Positions 1 to 9,752 are shown, counted from the first letter of the stretch. The stretch is 64,000 bases of DNA from Streptomyces sp. RPA4-2 (GCF_012273515.2 NZ_CP050975.2:9486001-9550000), one strand, 5' to 3'. Made by a program: numbers and translations. The notes: generated from the letters alone by a model not told the origin.

Positions 1-156
1 CTGCTGAACCACAGCGGCGGTTCCGCCGACAACGTCGACCAGACCTTCACGGTCGACGCGTCCGACCAGCCCGTCGACGGCACCTGGATCCTCCGCGTCC
101 GGGACACCGCCGCGATCGACGTCGGCTACATCCAGCAGTGGCAGCTCACGCCCTGA
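1..156 (+). CDS. C-terminal end of a secreted protein with a P/Homo-B domain (partial)
   Basis: Only the last 51 codons lie in the window, ending at the TGA at 154-156. The translation contains DGTWILRVRDTAAIDVGYI followed by a Trp and a short hydrophobic end. This is the characteristic final strand pattern (GTW.L.V.D...D.G....W.L) of the proprotein-convertase P domain, which sits at the C terminus of secreted subtilisin-like or M4-type peptidases in streptomycetes. The catalytic domain is upstream of the window, so the peptidase family cannot be named. Convergent with the next gene, with a hairpin between them. Confidence 0.7.
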   Translation: MLNHSGGSADNVDQTFTVDASDQPVDGTWILRVRDTAAIDVGYIQQWQLTP

Positions 157-196
157 CGCCCGCCGCTCCGACCCGGTCCTGTCCCCGCTGACCCGA

Positions 197-237
197 CTCG
201 CCCGTCCGGACCGCCTCGCGCGGACCGGACGGGCGAG
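197..237. terminator. Hairpin between convergent genes
   Basis: A 12-bp perfect inverted repeat (197-208 with 226-237) and a 17-nt loop that can pair further. It lies between the stop codons of the P-domain protein (+) and the PP2C gene (-), as expected of a bidirectional rho-independent-like terminator in high-GC actinobacteria, which usually lack a U tract. Confidence 0.6.
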
Positions 238-257
238 CCCGTTGCCGCCGGGCCCGT

Positions 258-1364
258 CTACCCCGTGACGTGCTCCGTGCGGGGGGTGAGGACGAGCATC
301 GTGACGTCGTCACGCACCGCGTCGCAGAAGTGCAGGAGGTCCTCCCAGAGACGGGTGGTGAGGTCGGACGGTGTCTCGTGCGCGAACAGGCTCAGGCGCT
401 CGGCCAGGGGATAGAACGCCCCCGTCGCGTCCCTGCTCTCGGTCACACCGTCGGACCCCAGGAACAGTCGGTCGCCGGGTTCGAGCAGGACCGTGCGGAC
501 ATGGGGCGGAGAGAGCTTGAAGAATCCCAGACCGAGCGGGGCCCCGGGTTCCAGGACCAGTTCGACAGCCTTTCCGCCGCGCAGCAAATACGGATGCGGG
601 TGCCCGCACGAGGTCAGTCGTACGCTGTCCGCGATGGCGGAGAATTCCAGCAGCAGGGCGGTGGCGAACAACTCGGCGTGCTCGGTCTGCGCCGAGTCGA
701 CGATCAGCCGGCGGTCGAGGCGGCCCGCCGCCGAGGTCAGGTCGCGCTGGTCGAGCACCGACTCGCGGAACGCCCCCAGGAGCGAGGCGACCGTTCCGAC
801 GGCCGACAGACCGTGCCCCTGGACGTCACCCATCACGGCTCGCACGCCGTAGGGTCCGTCCCGTACGTCGAAGAAATCACCGCCGACCAGGGTCTCGCGT
901 TGCGCCGCGCGATACAGGCCCACGCATCGCACGGGTCCGACGGACTCGGGAAGCGGCGGCAGCACGGCGAGCTGGGCCGCCTCCGCGACGGTTCGTACCG
1001 TGACCAGGTCGGCGTCGCGACGGCTGCGCACCAGGGACAGGACCACGCTGAGCGCCGCGATGAACACGATGGTCAGCAGGTCGGCGTTGCCCGGATGGTT
1101 GAGCTGGAGCGCCGGAACGACCAGCAGGGCGACGACGATGGCGCCGTAGACCGCCGTCACCAGCGGCCCGTAGGAGAGCACGGCCAGGGACGGGACGACG
1201 CCCAGCAGGAATCCGATGTCCACCGGTCGCTGGCTGGCCAGTTCCGTGCCGCAGACCACCACCAGCAGAACCGGCGGCAGCACCCGTACCCAACGCGGGG
1301 GCGGCGCTCCGCGCAGCCAGCCACGCTCCTTCTTCTCCCGTAGCCGTGGGACGGCCGCGCCCAT
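258..1364 (-). CDS. Membrane-anchored PP2C-type (SpoIIE/RsbU family) serine/threonine phosphatase
   Basis: 368 aa. The N-terminal 115 residues hold a basic head and hydrophobic stretches (about 28-45, 50-88 and 95-112), predicted as three to four membrane helices. A PP2C-SpoIIE domain fills residues 145-360. Metal-binding motifs are visible: GGDFFDV (161-167), GDVQGHG (179-185), SDGVTES and a terminal DDVTML. The start ATG (rc of 1362-1364) follows an excellent GGAGGGAGGAG ribosome site. Such phosphatases dephosphorylate STAS anti-anti-sigma factors; the short membrane head with no PAS/GAF domain suggests a membrane-sensed input. It stands alone here, and its STAS partner may be one of the proteins encoded at 16.6 or 17.8 kb (inference). 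Confidence 0.88.
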   Translation of the reverse strand: MGAAVPRLREKKERGWLRGAPPPRWVRVLPPVLLVVVCGTELASQRPVDIGFLLGVVPSLAVLSYGPLVTAVYGAIVVALLVVPALQLNHPGNADLLTIVFIAALSVVLSLVRSRRDADLVTVRTVAEAAQLAVLPPLPESVGPVRCVGLYRAAQRETLVGGDFFDVRDGPYGVRAVMGDVQGHGLSAVGTVASLLGAFRESVLDQRDLTSAAGRLDRRLIVDSAQTEHAELFATALLLEFSAIADSVRLTSCGHPHPYLLRGGKAVELVLEPGAPLGLGFFKLSPPHVRTVLLEPGDRLFLGSDGVTESRDATGAFYPLAERLSLFAHETPSDLTTRLWEDLLHFCDAVRDDVTMLVLTPRTEHVTG

Positions 1365-1542
1365 AGCACTCCTCCCTCCTCCACCACGCTCCTACGTCCG
1401 GCGCCCGGGCGCATTACGGTGGGGCATTTCATGGGGCCGAACGGAGAAGGCCCGGAGCGGTGGTTGAAATTCGGAATTTCCCGCCGGGAATTCTCCCGCG
1501 GAACACGTGTCGGCGCCGGAGAAGAGGACACCCGGTCCTTCG

Positions 1543-1627
1543 AACGCGCACCCGCACAGAACGCGCACCCGCACAGAACGCGCACCCGCACAGAACGCGG
1601 ACCCGCGGAGAACGGGGACCCGCACAC
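1543..1627. repeat. Five tandem 17-bp repeats
   Basis: Three identical head-to-tail copies of aacgcgcacccgcacag (1543-1559, 1560-1576, 1577-1593) are followed by two diverged copies (1594-1610, 1611-1627). The array sits directly upstream of the ribosome site of the PRC-barrel gene, in its probable leader. Seventeen is not a multiple of three, and the true start is downstream, so the array is non-coding. Confidence 0.85.
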
Positions 1628-1649
1628 TGACAAATGGAAGGACTTCTTC

Positions 1650-1997
1650 GTGAACGAGAACCTGTGGGCCTACGCTCCTACCGCCGGTCACACCCCGGAC
1701 GCCGATCTGACCGGGTACCGGGTGGACGCGAGCGACGGCCACATCGGCAAGGTCGACAAGCACTCCGATGAGGTCGGTTCTCAGTACATCGTCGTCGACA
1801 CCGGCATCTGGATCTTCGGCAAGGAAGTTCTGCTGCCGGCCGGGACGATCACCGCGATCAGCCACGAGGACAAGACCGTCCACGTCTCCCGGACCAAGGA
1901 CGAGATCAAGTCGGCGCCGGAGTTCGACAAGGAGAAGCACCTCGGCGACCCCCACTACCGCGACCAGCTGGGTGGACACTACGGGTCGGGTCACTGA
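1650..1997 (+). CDS. PRC-barrel domain protein
   Basis: 115 aa from GTG 1650, preceded by GGAAGG at 1636-1641. The frame stays open far upstream, but that part only translates the 17-bp repeats, so this start is preferred. The body has the PRC-barrel pattern: DLTGYRVDASDGHIGKVD, then YIVVDTGIWIFGK (about 49-61), then a short strand and DEIKSAPEF. PRC-barrel proteins of this kind are small cytoplasmic stress proteins of unknown biochemical role. It is clearly paralogous to the protein at 17194, sharing the W(A/S)YAP start, the VVDTG(I/V)W(I/V)FGK core and DEIKSAP. Its C terminus ends in a GGHYGSGH-like tail. Confidence 0.85.
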   Translation: MNENLWAYAPTAGHTPDADLTGYRVDASDGHIGKVDKHSDEVGSQYIVVDTGIWIFGKEVLLPAGTITAISHEDKTVHVSRTKDEIKSAPEFDKEKHLGDPHYRDQLGGHYGSGH

Positions 1998-2022
1998 CAC
2001 CGCCTCCCCGAAAGCACTCCTT

Positions 2023-2059
2023 CGCCGGTGCCGCCTCCTCCCCGGGGGCGGCACCGGCG
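2023..2059 (+). terminator. Terminator hairpin after the PRC-barrel gene
   Basis: 13-bp perfect arms (2023-2035 and 2047-2059) with an 11-nt loop, 26 nt after the stop codon of the PRC-barrel gene. Confidence 0.65.
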
Positions 2060-2235
2060 TCCGCGTCGTCACGGAGTGCCTCGGCCGGTCCGGCGAAGGA
2101 GTGATCCACGCCCTTCCGCATCCGGGCGGTCGGTGCGACGGGTAGACCGGTTCAGGAGAGCGCGGAGGCGTGCCACCGGGGCCGTGTGCCCGGACACCCC
2201 GCGCCCGACGGAGCCGCTCAGCGAAGGAGAGTCTC

Positions 2236-3477
2236 ATGGCCGCCACCCGCGGTGTGCCCGATGTGCTGGTGGTCGGCGCCGGTCTCGCCGGTCTGGCCTG
2301 CGCCCACGACCTCGTCCGCGCCGGATTCGGGGTCCGTGTCCTGGAGGCGTCGGACGGCGTCGGCGGACGCATGCGGTCGGACCGCCACGAGGGGTTCGTG
2401 CTCGACCGCGGATTCCAGGTGTTCAACACCTCCTATCCACAGGTCCGGCGTCGCCTTCCGCTGCGCGAGCTGCGGCTGCGGCCCTTCACCCCCGGCTTCC
2501 TCGTGCACACCGACGACGGGGTGCTGCGCTTCGGCGACCCCACCCGGAAACCGCACCGGCTCGGCGATCTGCGCCCGGGGCGGTTCGCCGGGAGCCGGGA
2601 TCTGCTCGCCCTGGGCGTACTGTCGGCCCGCGACATGGTCGCTCCGGTCCGCTCGCCGGCCCGCGGCGACGACCGCACGACGCGCACCGCGCTGGCGGAT
2701 GCCGGATTCTCCGAGGAGTTCGTCGAGAGGTTCTTCCGTCCGCTCCTCTCCGGGGTCTTCCTGGAGGACGAGCTGGAGACCTCCAGCAGGGTCTTCCACC
2801 TGATCTGGCGCAGCATGCTGCGCGGCACCCTGTGCCTGCCGTCCGAGGGCATCGGGGCGGTGCCGCGGCTGCTCGCCGCCGCGCTGCCGCCGGAGGCCGT
2901 GAGCCTCGACACCCCGGTGGCCCGGCTCACGGACACCGGGGTCGCCCTGGCCTCGGGCGGCGAACTGCCCGCGCGGGCGGTGGTGGTGGCGACCGGGCCG
3001 GACCCGGCGGCCGCGCTGCTGCCGGGGCTCGACGTACCCGCCTACCGGGTGGTGACGACGTACTACCACGCCGCGACGCCCTCCCCGCTGACCGAACCCA
3101 CCCTCCTGACGGACGCGCGTGGGAGGTTCCTCAACACCTGCGTCCTGAGCGAGGTGGTGCCCGGCTACGCCCCCGCCGGGAGGGCGCTGATCGCCACGTC
3201 CGTGCTCGGCGACGACCGCGAGGGCCGCGAGAACGAGGTGCGCGGGGCGCTCTCCGAGGTGTACGGGACCGACGCGGGCGCCTGGCAGCTCCTGAGCGCG
3301 CGCACCGTACCCGACGCGCTGCCCGCGATGCCGCCACCGCAGCCGCTGAGCCGCACCGCCCGGTTCGCTCCGGGCCGCTACGTGTGCGGCGACCACCGGG
3401 CCACCGGGTCCGTCCAGGGAGCACTGGCCTCGGGCGCACGCGCGGCCCGCGCGGTGGCGAGGGACCTGGCGTCGTAG
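2236..3477 (+). CDS. FAD-dependent oxidoreductase (amine oxidase / phytoene desaturase-like fold)
   Basis: 413 aa from ATG 2236 with GAAGGAGA at 2223-2230; the in-frame region upstream lacks a ribosome site. The N terminus is a Rossmann FAD-binding unit, VVGAGLAGLACAHDL (GAGLAG at 14-19), followed by E..DGVGGRMRS, the dinucleotide-binding continuation typical of amine oxidases, protoporphyrinogen oxidases and carotenoid desaturases. The C terminus has the second FAD motif, YVCGDHRATGSVQGAL. No membrane helix or signal peptide is seen. Substrate is unknown: there is no phytoene synthase or other crt gene nearby, so a carotenoid role is not supported. A terminator follows. Confidence 0.85.
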   Translation: MAATRGVPDVLVVGAGLAGLACAHDLVRAGFGVRVLEASDGVGGRMRSDRHEGFVLDRGFQVFNTSYPQVRRRLPLRELRLRPFTPGFLVHTDDGVLRFGDPTRKPHRLGDLRPGRFAGSRDLLALGVLSARDMVAPVRSPARGDDRTTRTALADAGFSEEFVERFFRPLLSGVFLEDELETSSRVFHLIWRSMLRGTLCLPSEGIGAVPRLLAAALPPEAVSLDTPVARLTDTGVALASGGELPARAVVVATGPDPAAALLPGLDVPAYRVVTTYYHAATPSPLTEPTLLTDARGRFLNTCVLSEVVPGYAPAGRALIATSVLGDDREGRENEVRGALSEVYGTDAGAWQLLSARTVPDALPAMPPPQPLSRTARFAPGRYVCGDHRATGSVQGALASGARAARAVARDLAS

Positions 3478-3502
3478 TGGTGCGGCAGGCCACGGCGCCG
3501 CG

Positions 3503-3560
3503 GCTTCGCATGGGAGAACGCGGGCTTTCGCATGGGAGAGCCCGAGGTTCGCATGAGAGA
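3503..3560. repeat. Three degenerate ~21-bp direct repeats
   Basis: Three copies of a unit starting ttcgcatg(g/a)gaga and continuing with a g/c-rich tail occur head to tail just after the oxidoreductase stop codon and immediately before the terminator hairpin. The intergenic stretch 3478-3805 otherwise shows no coding signal. Confidence 0.6.
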
Positions 3561-3592
3561 GCCCCGGCTGGACGGGGGAGACCAGCCGGGGC
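3561..3592 (+). terminator. Terminator hairpin after the FAD oxidoreductase
   Basis: Perfect 11-bp arms gccccggctgg (3561-3571) and ccagccggggc (3582-3592) with a 10-nt loop. It separates the oxidoreductase gene from the convergent ligase gene. Confidence 0.65.
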
Positions 3593-3805
3593 CGTTTGCG
3601 GTGTGGCCGGCGGAGGGCGGTCGCCTCTCGGCGGAGGGCACCATGGGGCTTCAGCCGGACGATCGTCCCCATGGGCTTCGGGTAGGGCCCGGGGACACTG
3701 TCCCCTCCGCAGCCACACACCCACCAACGGTCGGCCGTCACGGGTTGTTCCCGGGGCCTCCCCGTCACCGCTGTGAGGTGCGGAACATCCGCGGACGCGG
3801 CGTCC

Positions 3806-5932
3806 TCAGCCGAGGAAGTCGGCGACGAGCGTGGCGAACTCCTCAGGGGCGGCCAGGCGGATGCCGAGGTCCTCGGCCTTGGCACGCTTGGACCCGGCGT
3901 TGGCCCCCGCGACGACCAGGGTGGTCTTCTTCGAGACGCTGGAGGAGGAGCGGCCACCGGCGCGTTCGATGAGCTCGTTCATCTGGTTGCGGCTGAGCTT
4001 CTCGAGGGCACCGGTCATCGCGCCGGTGACGACGACCGTCATCCCGGCCAGTGGGCCGCCCGCCGCCTGGCCCTCCCCGTCCGCTGCTGCGTCCGAGCCC
4101 GAGCCCGAGCCCGAGTCGGTGGCGTCGCCGTCGGCGGCGGTCGCGGGGACCGGCGGAGTGGCGCCCGGTTCGGTCATGTTGACCCCGGCGGCCGTGAGTC
4201 TGTCGATGAGCGGGGCCAGTTCGGCCAGCTCGGCGACGATGGACGGGGCCTTCTCGGTGCCGACGCCCTCGACCTGCTGCAGCGTCTCGGCGTCGGCGGC
4301 ACGGATGAGGTCCATGGTGGCGAAGTACCGCGCGATACGTCGGGACATGGAGCGCCCGGTGCCGCGGACACCGAGCGCGCACAACACCCGTGACAACGGC
4401 TGTCCCTTGGCCGCTGCGATCGCGGCGAGCAGATTGTCCGTGCTGGTCTCACCCATCCGCTCCAACCCCAGGAGTTGTTCGCGGGTGAGGGCGAACAGAT
4501 CGGCGAGGTCGGCGACCAGACCGGCTTCGACGAGCTGGACGACACGGGTGGAGCCGAGGCCCTCGATGTCGAGCTGGTCGCGTCCGGCGGCATAGGAGAG
4601 GGCAGCGACCAGATGGCAGTTGCGACCGTTCGCACAGCGCCAGCGCTGCTCGCCGGTGTCGATGGCGGACCCGCACCGCGGGCATGCATCGGGGAAGACG
4701 ATCGGCTCCTCGTCGCCGGTGCGCAGATGGGCGACCGGGGCTTCGACGCGCGGGATGACGTCACCGGCGCGGTGCACCATGACGTGGTCGCCCAGGCGCA
4801 GATCGCGGCGGGTGATGTCCGCCGGATTGTGGAGCGTGGCGTAGGTGATGGTGGAACCGTCGATCTCGACCGGCTCCAGGACGGCGCGCGGGGCGATGAT
4901 GCCGGTGCGGCCCACGTTCCACTCCACCCCCAGCAGCCGGGTGATCTTCTCGACCGCGGGCAGCTTGTAGGCGGTAGCCCAGCGCGGGGCACGCGAACCC
5001 GACCCGGCGGCCCGCTGGTCGGCGGCCAGGTCGGCCTTGATCACGATTCCGTCGATCCCGAAGGGCAGCTCGGCTCGCAGCGCCGCGATCTCCTTGACGC
5101 GCGCCAGCACCTCCTCGGCGGTGTCGGCGGTGATGCCGGGCACGGCGGTGGTGGCGGTGGTGCTCACCCCGTACGCGCCGGTCCGTGCCATGAGGTCGCT
5201 GTGCGCCAGCTCGGCCAGACTCTCCGCGAGGGCGCTGTCCGTGCCGGGCAGCGGCAGCAGGCCGTACCCGAAGAAGCTCATCGGCACGGTGTATGCGCGG
5301 TCCTTGGCGCGCAGGGTGCCCGCCGCGGCGTTGCGCGGGTTCGCGAAGGGCTGCCCGCCGTGCTGGGTGCGCACCTCGTTGGCGTACTCGAACTGGGCCG
5401 TGGACATCAGGACTTCACCGCGCACCTCCACCGTGACCGGCTCGGTGAGCTGCCGCGGCAGACCCTCGACGGTGCCGATGGCGTGCGAGACGTCCTCCCC
5501 GGCCGTCCCGTCGCCCCGGGTGATGAGTCTCTCCAGACGGCCACGGGTGTAGCGGGCGGCGATCGCGAGCCCGTCGAGCTTCGGCTCCACGCTGAAGCGG
5601 GTGGCGTCGTGGCCGATCCGGCGGGCCAGTGACGCGGTCCACGCGGTGAACTCCTCGGCAGAGAAGACGTTGTCCAGGCTCAGCATCGCCACCGTGTGCG
5701 GCACATCGCCTTGCACGGCGCCGCCGGCGACCTTGCCCGTCGGCGAGTCGGGCAGCACCTCCTCGGGGTGCTCCGCCTCCCACGCCGCGATACCGCGCAC
5801 CAGCCGGTCGTAGGCGTCGTCGTCCAGTACCGACGTGCCGCCCGCGTAGTACGCGGCCGACGCCCGCACCGCGTCCTCGACCGCCTGCGCGTAGGCGACG
5901 GCATCCACGATCACTGCAGCTGGTGTTGTCAT
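3806..5932 (-). CDS. NAD-dependent DNA ligase (LigA family, probable paralogue)
   Basis: 708 aa from ATG (rc of 5930-5932); an alternative ATG lies three codons upstream. All LigA domains appear in order: Ia region with YY.G....DD..YD (28-42), adenylation site EPKLDGLAI with nucleophile Lys118, [11 protein letters not shown], the OB fold, a Cys4 zinc finger (C417, C420, C433, C439), the HhH region, a low-complexity linker rich in Gly/Ser/Asp, and a BRCT domain at about 630-708. It seals nicks using NAD+. The poorly conserved N-terminal 50 residues and the long acidic linker differ from what I know of the housekeeping streptomycete ligase, so I infer a second ligA copy. The convergent upstream gene ends in a terminator. 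Confidence 0.93.
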   Translation of the reverse strand: MTTPAAVIVDAVAYAQAVEDAVRASAAYYAGGTSVLDDDAYDRLVRGIAAWEAEHPEEVLPDSPTGKVAGGAVQGDVPHTVAMLSLDNVFSAEEFTAWTASLARRIGHDATRFSVEPKLDGLAIAARYTRGRLERLITRGDGTAGEDVSHAIGTVEGLPRQLTEPVTVEVRGEVLMSTAQFEYANEVRTQHGGQPFANPRNAAAGTLRAKDRAYTVPMSFFGYGLLPLPGTDSALAESLAELAHSDLMARTGAYGVSTTATTAVPGITADTAEEVLARVKEIAALRAELPFGIDGIVIKADLAADQRAAGSGSRAPRWATAYKLPAVEKITRLLGVEWNVGRTGIIAPRAVLEPVEIDGSTITYATLHNPADITRRDLRLGDHVMVHRAGDVIPRVEAPVAHLRTGDEEPIVFPDACPRCGSAIDTGEQRWRCANGRNCHLVAALSYAAGRDQLDIEGLGSTRVVQLVEAGLVADLADLFALTREQLLGLERMGETSTDNLLAAIAAAKGQPLSRVLCALGVRGTGRSMSRRIARYFATMDLIRAADAETLQQVEGVGTEKAPSIVAELAELAPLIDRLTAAGVNMTEPGATPPVPATAADGDATDSGSGSGSDAAADGEGQAAGGPLAGMTVVVTGAMTGALEKLSRNQMNELIERAGGRSSSSVSKKTTLVVAGANAGSKRAKAEDLGIRLAAPEEFATLVADFLG

Positions 5933-6293
5933 ACCCGCCATCCTGCACGCCACCACTGACATCGCCCCCGTACGACCGTCGTCCGCGGAGTACTTACGGA
6001 GTGCTTGCGGGCTGCTCGTGGGAGACCGCGGCGAGCCGACTCGACGGTGTGGTGACAGGGACCGCGGCGACCTCACGCCGGCCCGGCACGGCCTCGGGTG
6101 TCCGGAAGCCGACCTGGGCGTCTGATCCCGCGAGGCCCTCTTCCTCCGGCACCGCCGTGCGAGCACCCTTGTCGCAGGGACGGCGGGCGGTCCGCGCGAG
6201 GGTGACCAATCCGCGCTGTGCCCGGCGACGGATGATGTGTGGGCGACGGGACACTGTGCCCGTCGGCTGAGCCGGGCCACAGGAAGAGGTGCG
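5933..6293. other. Intergenic region upstream of the ligase paralogue
   Basis: Separates two divergent genes. On the minus strand a frame with coding-like third-position G/C closes at 5994 and could give about 71 aa from TTG 6209, ending HEQPASTP. It has no convincing ribosome site and no recognisable domain, so it is not called as a gene. The divergent promoters should lie here. Confidence 0.4.
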
Positions 6294-7046
6294 ATGGACA
6301 GCCGTACGCGGAGGACACCCTTGGGCGCGCCGGGTCGTCGGCCCGCCGGGGAGCGTCCGGCCCTGGTGCCGCTCAGGCACGGGGGTCCGGCGAGCGCGGC
6401 CGTGCTCGTCCTGCACGGGGGCAGGGCCGACAGCCTGGCGCCCTCACGGCCCTGGAACGTGGCGGCGCTGCGGATGCGGCCCGTCGCCCGTGCCGTCGCC
6501 GCGGCGGTGCCGGACGAGGAGGTGTTCCTCGGCCGGGTCCGCTATCGCCACCGGGGATGGAACGGTTCCCGGGCCGACCCGGTCCAGGACGCCCGGCAGG
6601 CCCTGACCGAGCTCACCCGGCTCGTCGGGGACGTGCCCGTGATCCTCGTGGGCCATTCCATGGGAGGCCGTACCGCACTGCGTGTCGCCGACGCACCACA
6701 GGTCAGGGGAGTGGTGGCGCTCGCCCCCTGGTGCCCGGAGGGCGAACCGGTGGCCCAACTGCGGGACAGGAAGGTGATAGTGCTCCATGGCGACCGGGAC
6801 CGGGTCACCGATCCACAGGCGTCCGTCTCGTTCGTACGCCGTGCCCGGGACGCCGGATCGCACGCCGGTGTCCTGCTGGTGAAGGCCGGTGACCACGCCA
6901 TGCTCCGGCGGTGCGGAACCTGGCACCGGGCCACCGCGGCGGCGGTCGCCGAACTGCTGACGTCCGGTGGGCCGCCCGGACCGCCCGGATCGGCCGACGG
7001 ACTGCTGGCCACCGCGCTGGCGGCGTCCGGGGCCGGTGTGCTCTGA
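6294..7046 (+). CDS. Alpha/beta hydrolase (dienelactone-hydrolase-like)
   Basis: 250 aa from ATG 6294, behind AGGAAGAGG at 6281-6289. An alpha/beta-hydrolase fold is clear: VLVLHGG (37-43, oxyanion region), nucleophile elbow GHSMGG with Ser122, HGDRDRVTD with the probable acid Asp near 169, and KAGDHAML with His201. A complete triad is therefore present. No signal peptide. Substrate is not predictable. The gene is followed by about 550 nt without a confident gene. Confidence 0.85.
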   Translation: MDSRTRRTPLGAPGRRPAGERPALVPLRHGGPASAAVLVLHGGRADSLAPSRPWNVAALRMRPVARAVAAAVPDEEVFLGRVRYRHRGWNGSRADPVQDARQALTELTRLVGDVPVILVGHSMGGRTALRVADAPQVRGVVALAPWCPEGEPVAQLRDRKVIVLHGDRDRVTDPQASVSFVRRARDAGSHAGVLLVKAGDHAMLRRCGTWHRATAAAVAELLTSGGPPGPPGSADGLLATALAASGAGVL

Positions 7047-7594
7047 CGCGATCCGCGATCCGCGGACTGCGACCCGCGTCCCGAGCCGTGCGGCACGACC
7101 CGTCGACCCGCAGCAGCCGAAGTACCGGCTGATGGGACGGTCTTGGGGACGGCGGACGGAAAACCCGATGCCCCGCGCCCTCCGGATTCCCTACACTCGC
7201 CCTACATCGCGCGCCGGAAGCGGAGCCGCATGCACAGCCGACGGCATCCCTGCCGGCCCGGCCGGCGGCTCCGCGGGACATCGCGGCGCGCGCCGTCACC
7301 GATCGAGGGGAGCCGAGCCGTGCGTCACCGCATCGCTTTCGTCGTTCCCCCCGCGCGGTACGAGGTGATCCTCGTGTCCTCGTGGAACCGGTGCCGGCCG
7401 CGCGGCCCGCACCGGTCGTCCGCGACGAACTTCTGACCTCTGCCTGTCCGTTGTCGGGTCGGCCGGCCCCGTACGCCTCGATGCGCGGGTGCCGTCGCTC
7501 CACCCTGTCAGGGGTCCTTCACCGGTCCGATCATGGGCCGCTTCGTCCGGCAATCGCGCCGTTCCGTTCCGGATCGTCCCGAAAGGCCGTGGCC
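7047..7594. other. 548-nt region without a confident gene, upstream of the EF-G paralogue
   Basis: Contains one short frame with a ribosome site (GAGGGGAGCC before GTG 7320, stop at 7434-7436, 38 aa, beginning [18 protein letters not shown]). It could be a leader peptide of the EF-G-like gene, but it has no recognised relatives. The start of the EF-G-like gene is set by GAAAGG at 7581-7586. Nothing else is evident. Confidence 0.3.
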
Positions 7595-9706
7595 GTGCGC
7601 ACCGACCTGCACCGTCATCCCGAGAATCCACCGACCGCCGTCCGCAACCTGGGCATCCTCGCCCACGTCGACGCCGGCAAGACCACCCTCACCGAGCGGA
7701 TCCTGTACGTCACCGGGACCACGCACAAGCGCGGTGAGGTCCATGACGGCACGACCGTCACCGACTTCGACCCGCAGGAGCGCGATCGTGGCATCACCAT
7801 CTTCGCCGCGGCCGTCAGTTGTGCCTGGGACGGCCACCGCATCAACCTGATCGACACCCCGGGCCACGTCGACTTCTCCGACGAGGTGGCGCGTTCGCTG
7901 CGGGTCCTCGACGGGGCCGTCGCGGTGTTCGACGCCGTCGCCGGAGTGGAGCCGCAGAGCGAGGCGGTGTGGCGGCAGGCAGACCGGTATGGCGTGCCGA
8001 GGATCGCCTTCGTCAACAAGCTGGACCGTGCGGGTGCCGACCTCGACTCGGCGGTCGAGTCGATCCGGCGGCGGCTGCATCCGGCCCCGCTCGTCGTCCA
8101 GTTGCCGATCGGTACGGAGTCCGGCTTCACCGGTGTGGTGGACCTGCCGCGCATGCGGTCGCTCGTCTGGACCGACGGCCGCGACACGGCCGAGGAAGGT
8201 CCGGTGCCGGAGGAACTGCGTGCTGAGGCGGGCCGCCGTCGACGGCTCCTGGAGGAAGCGGTGGCGGAGCTCCATCCCGCCGCGCTGGAGGAGTTCTGCG
8301 CCGAGGGGAGCGTCTCCGCACCGACCTTGGTCGCCGCGCTGCGCGACCTGACCCGGACCGGTGACGGCGTCGTGGTGCTGTGCGGTTCGGCCTACCGCAA
8401 TCGCGGCATCGAACCGCTGCTGGACGCGGTCGTCGCCTACCTTCCTTCGCCGCTGGACGTGCCCGCGGTACGCGGCACGCAGGGCGGCGTGGAACAGGAA
8501 CGGGCCGCCGACCCGAGGGCGCCGTTCGCGGCCCTGGTGTTCAAGGTGAACGCCACCGGCACGGGGCGGCTGACGTACCTGCGCGTCTATTCGGGAACGA
8601 TCGGGAAGGGAGAGACGGTGTGGGAGTCGGGCGCGCGGCGCGTCGAGCGGATCGGCCGGATCCTGCGGGTCCAGGCCGACCGTCACGCCCCGCTGGAACG
8701 GGCGGTGGCCGGTGACATCGTCGCGGTGGTCGGGCTGAAGTCGGCCCGCGCCGGGTCGACGCTGTCGGCACCCGGGGCCCCCTTGGTACTCGAGCCGTCG
8801 GCCGTCGCCGAACCGGTCGTCTCCGTGGCGGTCGAGGCCGGCGGGAACACCGATGCGGACCGCCTGGTGTCGGCGTTGGCGCGACTGGCCGAGGAGGATC
8901 CCTCGCTGGTCGTCCGCACCGACCCCGAGACCGGTCAGACGGTGCTGTCGGGCATGGGAGAACTGCATCTGGAGGTGGCGGTGGAGAAGATCCGGCGCGC
9001 GCACGGGCTGGACGTCCGTGTCGGCAGGCCGAGGGTGGCCTACCGGGAGACCGTCGTCCGCGGGGTGTCCGGGCTGGTCCACCGGCACGTCAAACAGGAC
9101 GGCGGCGCGGGCCAGTTCGCCCATGTCGTCATCGACGTGGAGCCGATGGAGGCCGGCCGGGACTCCGTCGGCGACCTCGCGGACGATGGTGCGACACGGT
9201 TCGGGTTCCGCTCGGCCGTGGTCGGCGGCCGGGTACCGCAGGAGTACGTCCGTGCGGTGGAGGCCGGATGCCGGGACGCACTGGCCGAGGGGCCGCTCGG
9301 CGGCAATCCGGTGACCGGGGTGCGGGTCGTCCTGACCGACGGAGCGACCCATCCGAAGGACTCCTCGGAGATGGCGTTTCGCACGGCCGGCCGGCTCGCG
9401 CTGCGGGAGGCGTTGCGGGCCTGCGCGATGGTGTTGCTGGAACCGGTGGTCGACCTCACGGTCACCGTGCCCGACGACGCCGTGGGCGGGGTGCTCGGCG
9501 ACCTCGCGGCACGCCGCGGGCAGGTCTCTGGCTCCGTCACGCGTGCGGGCGCCGTGGTGATCAGTGCCGTCGTGCCGCTGGCCGAACTGTTCGGGTACGC
9601 GACGCGGCTGCGCAGCCGGACCCGGGGCCGCGGCGTCTTCACCACCCGGCCCGCCGGTTACGCCCCGGCGCCGAGCACGGCGTCCCACGGGACACCGACC
9701 CGGTGA
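7595..9706 (+). CDS. EF-G-like translational GTPase (elongation factor G paralogue)
   Basis: 703 aa from GTG 7595, eight bases after GAAAGG. GTPase motifs are intact: AHVDAGKT (23-30), RGIT (65-68), DTPGH (87-91) and NKLD (141-144). Domains II to V follow, including [10 protein letters not shown] and the domain IV region YRETVV..V. Length matches EF-G (about 700 aa). It is a stand-alone copy with no rpsL, rpsG or tuf neighbours, so it is a paralogue of the FusB/EF-G2 kind or a ribosomal protection protein, not the housekeeping fusA. Ribosomal-protection proteins share this architecture; sequence alone does not separate the two. The last codons overlap a 23-bp tandem repeat. Confidence 0.85.
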   Translation: MRTDLHRHPENPPTAVRNLGILAHVDAGKTTLTERILYVTGTTHKRGEVHDGTTVTDFDPQERDRGITIFAAAVSCAWDGHRINLIDTPGHVDFSDEVARSLRVLDGAVAVFDAVAGVEPQSEAVWRQADRYGVPRIAFVNKLDRAGADLDSAVESIRRRLHPAPLVVQLPIGTESGFTGVVDLPRMRSLVWTDGRDTAEEGPVPEELRAEAGRRRRLLEEAVAELHPAALEEFCAEGSVSAPTLVAALRDLTRTGDGVVVLCGSAYRNRGIEPLLDAVVAYLPSPLDVPAVRGTQGGVEQERAADPRAPFAALVFKVNATGTGRLTYLRVYSGTIGKGETVWESGARRVERIGRILRVQADRHAPLERAVAGDIVAVVGLKSARAGSTLSAPGAPLVLEPSAVAEPVVSVAVEAGGNTDADRLVSALARLAEEDPSLVVRTDPETGQTVLSGMGELHLEVAVEKIRRAHGLDVRVGRPRVAYRETVVRGVSGLVHRHVKQDGGAGQFAHVVIDVEPMEAGRDSVGDLADDGATRFGFRSAVVGGRVPQEYVRAVEAGCRDALAEGPLGGNPVTGVRVVLTDGATHPKDSSEMAFRTAGRLALREALRACAMVLLEPVVDLTVTVPDDAVGGVLGDLAARRGQVSGSVTRAGAVVISAVVPLAELFGYATRLRSRTRGRGVFTTRPAGYAPAPSTASHGTPTR

Positions 9707-9752
9707 CCCACGGGACACCGACCGGGTGACCCAGGGGACACCGACCGGGTGA
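9684..9752. repeat. Three tandem 23-bp repeats at the 3' end of the EF-G-like gene
   Basis: Copies at 9684-9706, 9707-9729 and 9730-9752 share the core ggacaccgacc(c/g)ggtga. The first copy encodes the last seven codons and stop of the EF-G-like gene, so the duplication started in coding DNA. Each copy ends in the same TGA. Confidence 0.9.

Noticed and set aside
270..1343. Long plus-strand frame opposite the PP2C gene
   Set aside because: It is antisense to a clear gene, has no ribosome site and its composition (Gln/Arg/Gly-rich) is the usual shadow of high-GC coding DNA.
2236..3477. Calling the FAD oxidoreductase a phytoene desaturase
   Set aside because: Only the general FAD fold is visible; no crt genes are adjacent and protoporphyrinogen- or amine-oxidase-like roles fit equally.
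7320..7436. Confident gene for the 38-residue frame
   Set aside because: Ribosome site is present but there is no homology signal or codon-length support; left as a note in the intergenic entry.
9684..9752. CRISPR array
   Set aside because: The units are contiguous with no unique spacers; this is a simple tandem repeat. The same holds for 1543, 11279, 52007 and 55148.
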